Positions 27,447 to 35,098 of a stretch of 64,000 nt of DNA are shown here, in pieces. The stretch is from NCBI RefSeq assembly GCF_028807635.1, contig NZ_JARBAX010000001.1, forward strand, positions 5,087,551-5,151,550, in the 5' to 3' direction. The stretch is from Streptomyces spiramyceticus. Its GTDB lineage: Bacteria > Actinomycetota > Actinomycetes > Streptomycetales > Streptomycetaceae. The translations under genes were made by a program, and so were the position numbers. The stretch's first letter is position 1. Each line of letters begins with the position of its first letter. Under the pieces are notes generated by a model. The model searched no databases, was not told the origin of the DNA, and saw only the letters and a list, made by a program, of their open reading frames with translations.

Positions 27447-27764
27447 TCAGGCCCCGAGTCCGCGCTTCTTGCGGTAGAGCGCGATGGCTTGCTCGACGGG
27501 GAAGTTGGGGACAGTGAAGGTTTCGCCGGTCTCCTTGGACACCACGATGTTTGCGCCGCCGGGTTCGGGAGGGGCGGTGAGGTCCGTGTGGGGTGGGGCA
27601 ACCGTGTACACGAGGTAGCCGATGTCGAACTCCTGGACGCGAAGCTCGATGGGGGTGCCGTCGGGGAGTTTGGGCTCCGCGTAGCGGCTGTTGACGATGG
27701 CCAGCGCCTGGTCGGGTGTGGCGGGTGGGCCTTGTGGGGTCGGGGCGGGGGTGTCCGGGGCCAT
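27447..27764 (-). CDS. small YrhB-like protein
   Basis: This 105-residue protein has a Pro-rich start, TPDQALAIVNSRYAEPKLPD, an aromatic strand VQEFDIGYLVYTVAP, a charged turn VVSKETGETFTVPNFPVEQA and a final helix ALYRKKRG. This is the YrhB-like layout often seen near toxin genes, possibly as immunity or accessory factors. ATG 27764. A clearly homologous but multiply frameshifted copy is found at 34,110-34,395. It sits between the Imm49-type gene and the NTPase. Confidence 0.6.
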   Translation of the reverse strand: MAPDTPAPTPQGPPATPDQALAIVNSRYAEPKLPDGTPIELRVQEFDIGYLVYTVAPPHTDLTAPPEPGGANIVVSKETGETFTVPNFPVEQAIALYRKKRGLGA

Positions 27765-27842
27765 GAAGTTCGCCTCTTTACTAGCTCTTGTGCTCTGACA
27801 GGGAGTTGGCGGCCGTGCCTACGGCAGGGTTGCCGATAGCGC

Positions 27843-28718
27843 CTACGTGTCGAACTCCCCCAGCCATCCGCGGTCGACCAGGCCATGGGGAAGGTAGTCG
27901 GACTCGACTTCGATGGGGAAGCCGCCGTCAAACGCGAGGCACGTGATGGCCAGTGGGCCCAAGGCGACCAGACCAGAGACCCGGCTCGCCTGATCCTCGT
28001 CTTCGCTCCAGTGCCCCTTGTGCCACTCAAGCGCTTGGGCCAGATCTGCGTTGAACTGCGCGTGGTCTTGGAGCAGGAAGCGGTAGAAGAGATTGATCGG
28101 CGGATACATGACCTCAAGGACGTAGTCCTTGCTCGATTCGGCCAGGACATCTGGTTCGGTACCCGCGATGGCTGCTTCAAGTTTATCGACGAGGCCGGGT
28201 TCCCTACGCCAATAGGTCTGGAGGGCATCAACCCAGGCGTAGATGTACTCGTCGTAAACGGCCCCGGAATCGCGTAGCAGGCTGATGGGTACATTGCACA
28301 ACTGATTCATTCGATCCTGGTCGCGGCCAATAATGGCCAGCCAGAATGCGTCGATCCATGTGCTGGCATCTGTGAAGCTATGTGCGCCAGTTGCGGGAAT
28401 AGTGCGCATCTTGTGGGCGATGCGGCACTGTACGGAGTCCCCGGTCGCCGTGGCTGACGCGAACAACGCCGACCCCAGTTGCATGGCCGTGACGAAGGCT
28501 TCCCAGGTCTCCACCTTCGACGCGGTGGGATCGAGGGCGCAGCGGCAACTGGCCTCCGATACCGCGCTGCTCATGGCCGCGCTCAGTTCTTCGCCGAACC
28601 CGAGACGGGGGGACTCCTCCAGTTCGTCGATCCTCCGGTGGAGGATCGTATGGAGGACTTCTTCGTGGCGAGCAGATTTAGTTGTGTCGAATTCGTGACG
28701 AGTGACGATGACGGCCAT
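27843..28718 (-). CDS. Imm49-type immunity protein
   Basis: This 291-residue protein reads like the Imm49 family of polymorphic-toxin immunity proteins in Streptomyces: IVTRHEFDT start, DPTASKVETWEAFVTAMQLG, WIDAFWLAIIGRDQDRMNQL, YDEYIYAWVDALQTYW, and LGPLAITCLAFDGGFPIEVE near the end. It should be cytoplasmic and protect against the toxin encoded 35 bases upstream. ATG 28718 follows AAGGAG by eight bases; an ATG at 28724 is too close to it. Its GC is lower than that of core genes, which fits a mobile immunity gene. Confidence 0.85.
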   Translation of the reverse strand: MAVIVTRHEFDTTKSARHEEVLHTILHRRIDELEESPRLGFGEELSAAMSSAVSEASCRCALDPTASKVETWEAFVTAMQLGSALFASATATGDSVQCRIAHKMRTIPATGAHSFTDASTWIDAFWLAIIGRDQDRMNQLCNVPISLLRDSGAVYDEYIYAWVDALQTYWRREPGLVDKLEAAIAGTEPDVLAESSKDYVLEVMYPPINLFYRFLLQDHAQFNADLAQALEWHKGHWSEDEDQASRVSGLVALGPLAITCLAFDGGFPIEVESDYLPHGLVDRGWLGEFDT

Positions 28719-28753
28719 CTGCATCGCTCCTTAAAGTTCAGGGAGTTGAGCCA

Positions 28754-31700
28754 TTAGGCGGACGGTGTTGTTGGCGACTGCGGCGCCTGCGGGGGCTTCG
28801 GCGTGATGTCGAAGTGCGTCATTTCGTATCCACGATACTCTGCCCTGTTGTCCTTGTTCTCCTTGGACTGCACCAGTACGTAGTCCAGCCTGCTGGGCCT
28901 GGCATTGAGGGCCCGCCGAAGGTCGTCCGCGAGCAGGGCCTCTTCGGGGCTGCGATCTTCCATGATCCGGAGAATCGTCTCGAAGTATTCCCGGTGACCT
29001 TGCATGACCTGGCGTCCGGTGTAGCTTCTGCGGTCACCGAGCTCTGCGGTAGGAGCCTTGGCCTCGACCACGACCCATCTGCCGTCCTCGGTTTTCCAGA
29101 TCTGGTCGAAGCGGTTGTTCCCGTCTTTTCCGTCATCCTGCCTCACCGGGTTCTTGTAGTTCTCCGGTATGGCATGGAGGGCCGCCGCCGCCTCACCGTG
29201 ATGTTCGGCCGCTTTGGTCTGCTCGTGGGCTGCTTCCTTGTACTTGGCTGCAGCCTTCTCGTACTCGGGGGAGTCCTCGCCGTGATTCTCTTCCGCGGCT
29301 TTCCTGGCTGCCTTGGCCTTTTGGTTCGCGGTAATGGCGTCGGCGCGTCGTTTGGTGGCCTTGTCCAGGTCCTCACGCTGCTTCTTCGCCTGCTCGTCGT
29401 TCCTCGCTCCCGTTATTGGTTCGAGAGCCTTGTAGTCCGGAGTCAGAGGGGGAGGAGCGTCCTTGGCGGCAACCCACTTGCCGGTATCGGGGTGCTTCCT
29501 CAGCTGCGGCAGGGGGTTGCCCTGGTCGTCGTTTCCGTCCTTGTCCCGACGACTTCCGATCTTGTTGTAGAAATCCTTGAAGAAGCTGTCGTTCGGGTCG
29601 TTGGCCCGCTCGACCTGGCGTCGGACGATTGCGCGCGCACGCTCGTCGTCGGAGGACGAGTTGCTCGTGTTCGGAGTCGATCCACTCGGCTCTGCCGGCC
29701 TCGGTGGGCTCGCCGCGTGGTCGGGAGCAATAGGACCGTAAAGCGGCGACTTCCCCTGAGTGGAGTCCTTGACGTAGTTGGCCGCGTCGGCGTTCCTGCC
29801 ATCGGGCAGGCTCTCGCGCGTGGGGACAGCCGAGTCCTTGTTCATATTGCTCGGACGGTCGCGGTGGTCGTCGGCCGGCGGCCGGTTCGGGTCGTCGGGC
29901 CGGGTCTGGCCCGGGGTCTCGGACGGGTCCTTGTCCGGAGTCTCCGACCGCGGATCATCCAGGTGATCGGGACGCGTCTGGTCCGGCCGTGGCGAGGTGT
30001 TCGGGTCCGAAGCGCGGGGATCGGACGTGCGCGGATCCGTCGTGCGGGGATCCGCAGCGCGAGGATCGGTGGCGCGCGGGTCCCCGGTCTGCTGATGCGG
30101 AATGGACGTACGCGGGTCCGAGGGAGTGGTGGTCTGCTGAGGCGTGTCCCGGTTGGGCGTGGGGTCGTTCGGGGTGTCCCTCGCGGGCCGAGGAGGTGCC
30201 GTGTCCTTGTTCGGTGTGCCGTTGTCGGTGTTGTCGGGCGTGGTGTGTGCGGGGGACTCCCGGTGTTCCGAAGGGGAGTCGGGCCGGGCCGGGCTCTCGG
30301 TCGTCGAAGTCGGCTGCTGAGACTCCCTGTCGGGGGTCCGGCCTTGCTCGTCGGGGCGCGTCGGGTCGTCCGGTTGTGACCGCTGGTCCGGGGTGTTCGT
30401 CTTCTCGGCCGGGGTCGGGTGGTTCTGTTCCGAGGGGCTCTCGGGGGAGGGCGACTGCTGCGGCCGCGTATCAGCGTTGCTGTTGTCCGGGGACGGCTCC
30501 CGGCCATCCGGCCGGGAGGGCTTGTCGCTCTCGCCCTGGGGTTGGCCGGTCTCGCTCTCGGGCTTCTCGTTCGTCGGGTTCGGGTCGGCCGTGGACGACT
30601 GCTCGGGGTCCCCGTTGTTCGATGCGTCCGGGGTTGCCGGATCCGTCGCCGTGAGGGAGTTGGTGTCCGTGGCGGGGGTGTCGCCCTGCTTCGGGGTGTC
30701 GCTCGAGGTGTCGTTCTGCGGGTTGCTCTCAGAGGTTTCCGGCTGCCCGCTGCTCTCGGAGCTCTCGGGCTGGGACGCGTCGTTGTTCTGGTTCTGCGAC
30801 GCGTCGTTCTGGCCCTCGGAGTCATCCGCAGTGTTCTGCACGGGATGCAGCGGATTCCCGTCGGGGTCCATCGGGATGTGCCATACGTGTTCGGCGTTGG
30901 CGAAGTTCACAGGGTCATGGCTGACCTCGCCGGTCTGGGAATCCACCCAGACGACGGTGCCGTTGTGGTTGACGGCGGCAAAGGCGTGACCGCCGCCACC
31001 TGGCCAGCTGACCTGCACAATGGTTGTGGAGCCGTGCCCCCCCTGCAGCAGGTCCTGCTCGATACGGGCCGCGGTGTCGGGGTCGTTCGCGGGACCGGCA
31101 TAGGTGTGCGGGGCGCCTGCCCAACTGATCTGGTTGGCGTTCGCGTCGTCCTCGGGGCGCCTGGTGTCCAGCATGCCGTGCTCGTCGGTGTCGAGCGTGC
31201 GCGGAGCGGAGACCTGTGGGTTGCCGCGGTAACTCTCGATGAATGAACGTGAGCAGTCCGCACAGTTGTTGCTTCGGCCCGGGACCCCGATCCCGCCGTC
31301 ATTCTGCAGACCGACCCACGCCCCGAAGGGGTCGGGGAACCGCTGCGGGGTGCCGTCCGGGTTCCGGGGGAAGACATCCTCCAGCCGGTCCTGGTCGTCG
31401 GGGTGGACCGGGCCGAGGCCGCCCGGCTCGTGATCCATGTCGTCCCGGATGTCCTGGACGCTGTCCGTCTTGGGGGTGTCGTTCTTCGCTTCGTTCCCCG
31501 GGTTGCTCTGGGGTGAGCCAGGGGCCTCGGGGCCGTTGGGCGTGTTCCCGTTCGGCGTCTGCTGCGTGGGGCTCGGCGTCGGCGTGGCCGTGTGCCCTGG
31601 CGCCGGAACGGGTGTCGGCTGTTGCTGCTGCGGATTGTTCGCCGGCGGTTTCTGGCCTTGCTGTGGACCGGGCTGGTTGGAGTTGGCCGGCTGGTTGGGC

Positions 31701-33877
31701 GTGTTCGGAGTGTTACCCGCAGGCTGCGGGGGCCTGTTGCCCGGGGTGGGGCTGGGGGTGCTGGCGGGCGCGTTGGGGCCGGGCGTGCCCGGCCGGTCGG
31801 GCGTACGACCCGGCGTGCTGGAGTCCGGCGCGCTGCTCGGACCCGATGTCGGCGTCGGAGTGCTCGCCCGCGGCGTGTTCCTCGGCGAGGCCGACTGGTT
31901 CGGCTGGTTCGACGACGGGTTCGACGAGTTCGGCTGAGTCGGCGTTGAGTTGCTCGCGGCCGGGTTGCTCGGACTCGGGTTCTGGTTCGTGGGGGTACGG
32001 CCGTCCGGCGTACCAGGAGTGTTGGCGCTCGGGCTGGGGGTCCGTCCGCCGGGCGAGCCCGCGCTGTTCTGGTTGGGCCCCGGACTGCGTCCGGGCGGCG
32101 TAGCCCCGGGAGCATGCTGGTTCGAGGGCCGCCCGTCCGTTGTTCCAGGAGTGCGGCCGTCCGTCGAAGTGGGCGGCGTGTTCCGAGGCGGTGTGGAGGA
32201 GGTGGGGTTCGGTGTGGAAGCGGGGCCGGTGCCGGTGGGGTTCGGGGTTCCCGGGGTGGTGGTGGAGGGGGTCCTGGGCGGGCCCGATGTGGGGTTTGGG
32301 CTTGTCGGGCTGGTGCCGGAGGGGGAGCTGCCGGAGGTGTTCGTGCCCGTACGGGCGCCTGCCGCACCGTCCGCCGTTGTGGGGGAGGTGGGTGAGGTCG
32401 GCATGGGGGAGTTGCCGTCCGACCGGGGGGCGGTGGACGAAGTGTCGGCCGTGGTGGGCGGGCGTGCTGAATTCGAGACTGTGGGGGTGCTTGCGGCGAG
32501 GCTGTCGATCGAGGTGCCGATGGAGCCGCCGCTGTTCGTGGAGGGCGATGCGCCGCTTGATGTGGCGGCGGGTGCGGACTGCGGGGTCGGCGAGGTGAGG
32601 CCGCCGGGTGAGGACGAGTTGGTGCGGTTGTCGCCACTGCTGTTGGACGGGGTGCTGGTGTCCGGGGCGGGCGACGTGCTGCTGGGTGTGGGGTCGTCGA
32701 AGTCCGACAGTGACGGCCTGGAGGGGGAGTTCGAGGAGGAAGGATTCTGCTGCCCGTTGTCCGGGGTGCTGTTGTTTGCCGGGTTGGGGGTGTTGCTCCC
32801 TGTGTCGCTGCTGGGCGGGCTGCCGACGTCGGGGGTGCTGGTGGGGGCGTTGCCGGTGTCGGCGGATATGCCACCGCCGATGTTCGTGTTCCCCGTGTTG
32901 GCGTTCGAACGTGACGTCGTCGACGAGTCCGAGCTGGAAGAGTCCGAGGAGTTGGACGAGTTCGTCGCGTTGGACGAGGAGGAGTTCGAGCTGGACGTGT
33001 TCGAGTCCGAGCCGTTCGAGCTGTTCGAGTCGGATGAGGAGTTGGTGTTGCCTGTGTTGTTGCTGCTGCTGTCGCCGTCGCCGCTGTTGTTGTCTCCTGT
33101 GGTGTTGGAGCGGTTGTTGTAGGCGTCCATGCTGTTGTTGTAGCCGCTGTCGATGCCGTCGCGGACGCTGCTGCCGGCCTTCCTGCCCAGGCCGTCGCGC
33201 AGGCCCTCGGCGAACGTCTGCGGGGTTTGCTGGATGGCTTCCCAGCCGCCTTTGGCGCCTTCCTTGACGGTCTTGCTGAGGTCGAAGCCTTCCTGGGTGC
33301 CGAAGCCGACGTTCACGGACTGCTTGACGAGGTCGGTGACCATGGCCTGGACTGCTGAGACCGCCGGTTCCTTCATCGCTTCGATGATGGCCTGTATCAG
33401 GGCGTCTTTGAGTGCGTCGAGGATGCGTCGTACGGCGATGCGGGTGAGCTGGGTGGCGGCCATGCCGGCGGCTGCGGAGAGGCCGAAGGTGACGATGGAG
33501 GCGGCTGCGGCGGCGGCGATCTGGATTGCCAGGGCGATCAGTTGGACGATGACCGCGTATTTGGCGAACTCGACGATGTATGCGGCGGCTTCGAAGGTGT
33601 TCGCGATGATGTAGGCGGCTTCGGAGGCGTTGGCGAGGTAGCCGTCCGATCCGTCGGAGAACTTCTTGTAGTGGGTGGTGAACTTGTCGATGGACTCGCC
33701 GGCGTTGTGTGCGGTCACAGTGCGGGCACTGGTGTCGGCCCGTATGCGGAGCTTCTGGGCGTCGTCGCCGAACTTCCGCCATAGGCCGGCGGAGTCTCTG
33801 AGCAAGTCCTCATTGGCTGTCGGCCAGTTGTAGCCGAGCATCTTCAGGACCCACTCGAGCTCGTCAGGCAACATCAT
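28754..33877 (-). CDS. giant T7SS polymorphic toxin with two toxin-like domains
   Basis: This 1,707-residue protein is built in five parts. (1) Residues ~1-225: T7SS-type helical N-terminus (LPDELEWVLKMLGYNWPTAN) with a hydrophobic Ala-rich stretch. (2) ~230-830: Ser/Asn/Thr/Pro-rich low complexity. (3) ~840-1000: a papain-like/glutamine-deamidase fold (Tox-PL): Cys872 in NNCADCSRSF, His964 in GGGGHAFAAVNH and Asp979 in VVWVDSQTGE. (4) ~1000-1440: a second Pro/Thr/Arg/Asp-rich linker. (5) The C-terminus: a coiled Lys/Ala/Glu region, then a restriction-endonuclease-like core with FDQIW (D1591) and VVVEAKAP (E1605, K1607). The start among several in-frame codons is uncertain; ATG 33877 gives the family-like N-terminus. 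Imm49 follows 35 bases downstream. Confidence 0.82.
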   Translation of the reverse strand: MMLPDELEWVLKMLGYNWPTANEDLLRDSAGLWRKFGDDAQKLRIRADTSARTVTAHNAGESIDKFTTHYKKFSDGSDGYLANASEAAYIIANTFEAAAYIVEFAKYAVIVQLIALAIQIAAAAAASIVTFGLSAAAGMAATQLTRIAVRRILDALKDALIQAIIEAMKEPAVSAVQAMVTDLVKQSVNVGFGTQEGFDLSKTVKEGAKGGWEAIQQTPQTFAEGLRDGLGRKAGSSVRDGIDSGYNNSMDAYNNRSNTTGDNNSGDGDSSSNNTGNTNSSSDSNSSNGSDSNTSSSNSSSSNATNSSNSSDSSSSDSSTTSRSNANTGNTNIGGGISADTGNAPTSTPDVGSPPSSDTGSNTPNPANNSTPDNGQQNPSSSNSPSRPSLSDFDDPTPSSTSPAPDTSTPSNSSGDNRTNSSSPGGLTSPTPQSAPAATSSGASPSTNSGGSIGTSIDSLAASTPTVSNSARPPTTADTSSTAPRSDGNSPMPTSPTSPTTADGAAGARTGTNTSGSSPSGTSPTSPNPTSGPPRTPSTTTPGTPNPTGTGPASTPNPTSSTPPRNTPPTSTDGRTPGTTDGRPSNQHAPGATPPGRSPGPNQNSAGSPGGRTPSPSANTPGTPDGRTPTNQNPSPSNPAASNSTPTQPNSSNPSSNQPNQSASPRNTPRASTPTPTSGPSSAPDSSTPGRTPDRPGTPGPNAPASTPSPTPGNRPPQPAGNTPNTPNQPANSNQPGPQQGQKPPANNPQQQQPTPVPAPGHTATPTPSPTQQTPNGNTPNGPEAPGSPQSNPGNEAKNDTPKTDSVQDIRDDMDHEPGGLGPVHPDDQDRLEDVFPRNPDGTPQRFPDPFGAWVGLQNDGGIGVPGRSNNCADCSRSFIESYRGNPQVSAPRTLDTDEHGMLDTRRPEDDANANQISWAGAPHTYAGPANDPDTAARIEQDLLQGGHGSTTIVQVSWPGGGGHAFAAVNHNGTVVWVDSQTGEVSHDPVNFANAEHVWHIPMDPDGNPLHPVQNTADDSEGQNDASQNQNNDASQPESSESSGQPETSESNPQNDTSSDTPKQGDTPATDTNSLTATDPATPDASNNGDPEQSSTADPNPTNEKPESETGQPQGESDKPSRPDGREPSPDNSNADTRPQQSPSPESPSEQNHPTPAEKTNTPDQRSQPDDPTRPDEQGRTPDRESQQPTSTTESPARPDSPSEHRESPAHTTPDNTDNGTPNKDTAPPRPARDTPNDPTPNRDTPQQTTTPSDPRTSIPHQQTGDPRATDPRAADPRTTDPRTSDPRASDPNTSPRPDQTRPDHLDDPRSETPDKDPSETPGQTRPDDPNRPPADDHRDRPSNMNKDSAVPTRESLPDGRNADAANYVKDSTQGKSPLYGPIAPDHAASPPRPAEPSGSTPNTSNSSSDDERARAIVRRQVERANDPNDSFFKDFYNKIGSRRDKDGNDDQGNPLPQLRKHPDTGKWVAAKDAPPPLTPDYKALEPITGARNDEQAKKQREDLDKATKRRADAITANQKAKAARKAAEENHGEDSPEYEKAAAKYKEAAHEQTKAAEHHGEAAAALHAIPENYKNPVRQDDGKDGNNRFDQIWKTEDGRWVVVEAKAPTAELGDRRSYTGRQVMQGHREYFETILRIMEDRSPEEALLADDLRRALNARPSRLDYVLVQSKENKDNRAEYRGYEMTHFDITPKPPQAPQSPTTPSA

Positions 33878-34109
33878 CGCCACAGCGCGCCACACCCCCG
33901 TTAGGCAACCGCCGCACCACGTCCCCAACTGACAGGAGAACCACGCGAAGTACAGCCGTGCCCAAAGCTTACTAACCCTCCCGGGCGCGACTTGAACGTG
34001 CTCCCGTCACAACTTTGCTGCGAGCGCGTGCGCGAGCCGTCTCGCGAGCCCGCTACGGGCTGCAGCCGCGGTCAGAACGTGACCCGCGCACCGCTGGCTC
34101 CGAGGCCGC

Positions 34110-34395
34110 GCGTCTGACTGGTGCTGTCGGCGGTAGAGGGAGATGGCTGTCTCGGTCGGGTAGTTGGGGGACAGGTGACGGATTTGCCGGTGTCCTCGGC
34201 TACTACGATCTTGCTTTCACCGGGCGGGGCGGGCTGCGGACGGCCCGCTGCGTCAGTGGTCGACTGAAACGCGGCGCAGACCAGGTAGCCCGCCGTCAAA
34301 TTCGCGAATGCGCCTGCGGGCTGGCGTCCCGTCAGGCAGCTTCACGGGCGCGGGCTGTAACGGCTGCGGACGGTGTCGGGAGCCCGCACGGTGGG
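34110..34395 (-). pseudogene. frameshifted copy of the YrhB-like gene
   Basis: Reading from about 34,395 downward: APDTVRSRYSPR, then after a shift PVKLPDGTPARRRIREFD, then after another shift GYLVCAAFQSTTDAAG and IVVAEDTGKSV, then after a third shift LSPNYPTETAISLYRRQ. In order, these match the intact gene at 27,447-27,764 (VNSRY, KLPDGTP, EFDIGYLV, VSKETGE, PNFPVEQAIALYRKK). Several frame changes make it a pseudogene. It lies just upstream of the giant toxin. Confidence 0.65.
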
Positions 34396-34539
34396 TGCCC
34401 TGCCGCGGGTCTCGGATGCCGAAGTGGGCCGGGCAACTCATCGCAACAGGGCCCCACTCCCGTTCGGCGACCGCAACACGCCAGCCCCCCCCAACGACCT
34501 CTTCAGTACGCCCTGTACGCCCGCCCGCCAGACCCCGCG

Positions 34540-34929
34540 TCAGACCGACTTGAAGTTGTTCGCCCTGGCGCCCGCACCGGCGTCGTGCTGGGACGTGAGC
34601 GCCGCGTACTTCGCGTCCTCTTCGAGCTCGTGCTTCTCGTGTCGCATGCCCATCGCGGTGAACTTCACGCCCATGCCCGCGATCCGCTTCGCGAGGCTGG
34701 GCATCGAGTCCCTCATGCCGTCGCGCAGGCCCTCGTAGACAACGCCGAAGTTCTCGCCCATCTCTTCATCGCCCCAGGGTGGCGTTTTGCCTGATTTCTT
34801 CTCGATGGCGTCCAGTCCCTCGAACAGCGCCTTCGCAGCTGTGGCGAAGTCCTGCCCCACCTCGAACATGTGGAAGCCCTCGTCCTTGAGGACCGACGCA
34901 TCCGTCCTCATCGTGTCGTCCGCCGCCAC
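34540..34929 (-). CDS. small helical WXG100-like protein next to eccC
   Basis: This 129-residue protein is mostly helical: MFEVGQDFATAAKALFEGLD, then a Trp-Gly-Asp turn (TPPWGDEEMGENF), then a second long helix with SLAKRIAGMGVKFTAMGMRH and a charged tail. The WGD turn and size suggest a WXG100-superfamily variant. The GTG at 34929 has GGGGG about six bases upstream; ATG 34911 is possible. It lies between the toxin island and eccC on the same strand and may be a secreted partner of the island's effectors. Confidence 0.65.
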   Translation of the reverse strand: MAADDTMRTDASVLKDEGFHMFEVGQDFATAAKALFEGLDAIEKKSGKTPPWGDEEMGENFGVVYEGLRDGMRDSMPSLAKRIAGMGVKFTAMGMRHEKHELEEDAKYAALTSQHDAGAGARANNFKSV

Positions 34930-35098
34930 AACTGCCCCCTGTGTTCCGCCCGTCTGTTGCAGCGTCAGCCTAACGTCCGAGTCGCACACCATCCAAGGGA
35001 ACGTGTGAGGGGCGGCGCCCCCAGCAGGCGCCGCCCCTCACATCACGCTCGTACGGCCGCAGAAAACAACCGATCGAATCAGATCGAATCGGATCAGG

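Noticed and set aside
30907..32874. Long Arg/Pro/Thr-rich open frames overlapping the toxin's low-complexity region
   Set aside because: They are alternate-frame shadows of Pro/Thr/Ser-coding repeats.
32880..33125. Short near-repeats in the Ser/Asn-coding part of the toxin, considered as a CRISPR-like array
   Set aside because: Units are irregular, have no constant repeat/spacer sizes, and encode low-complexity protein in frame.
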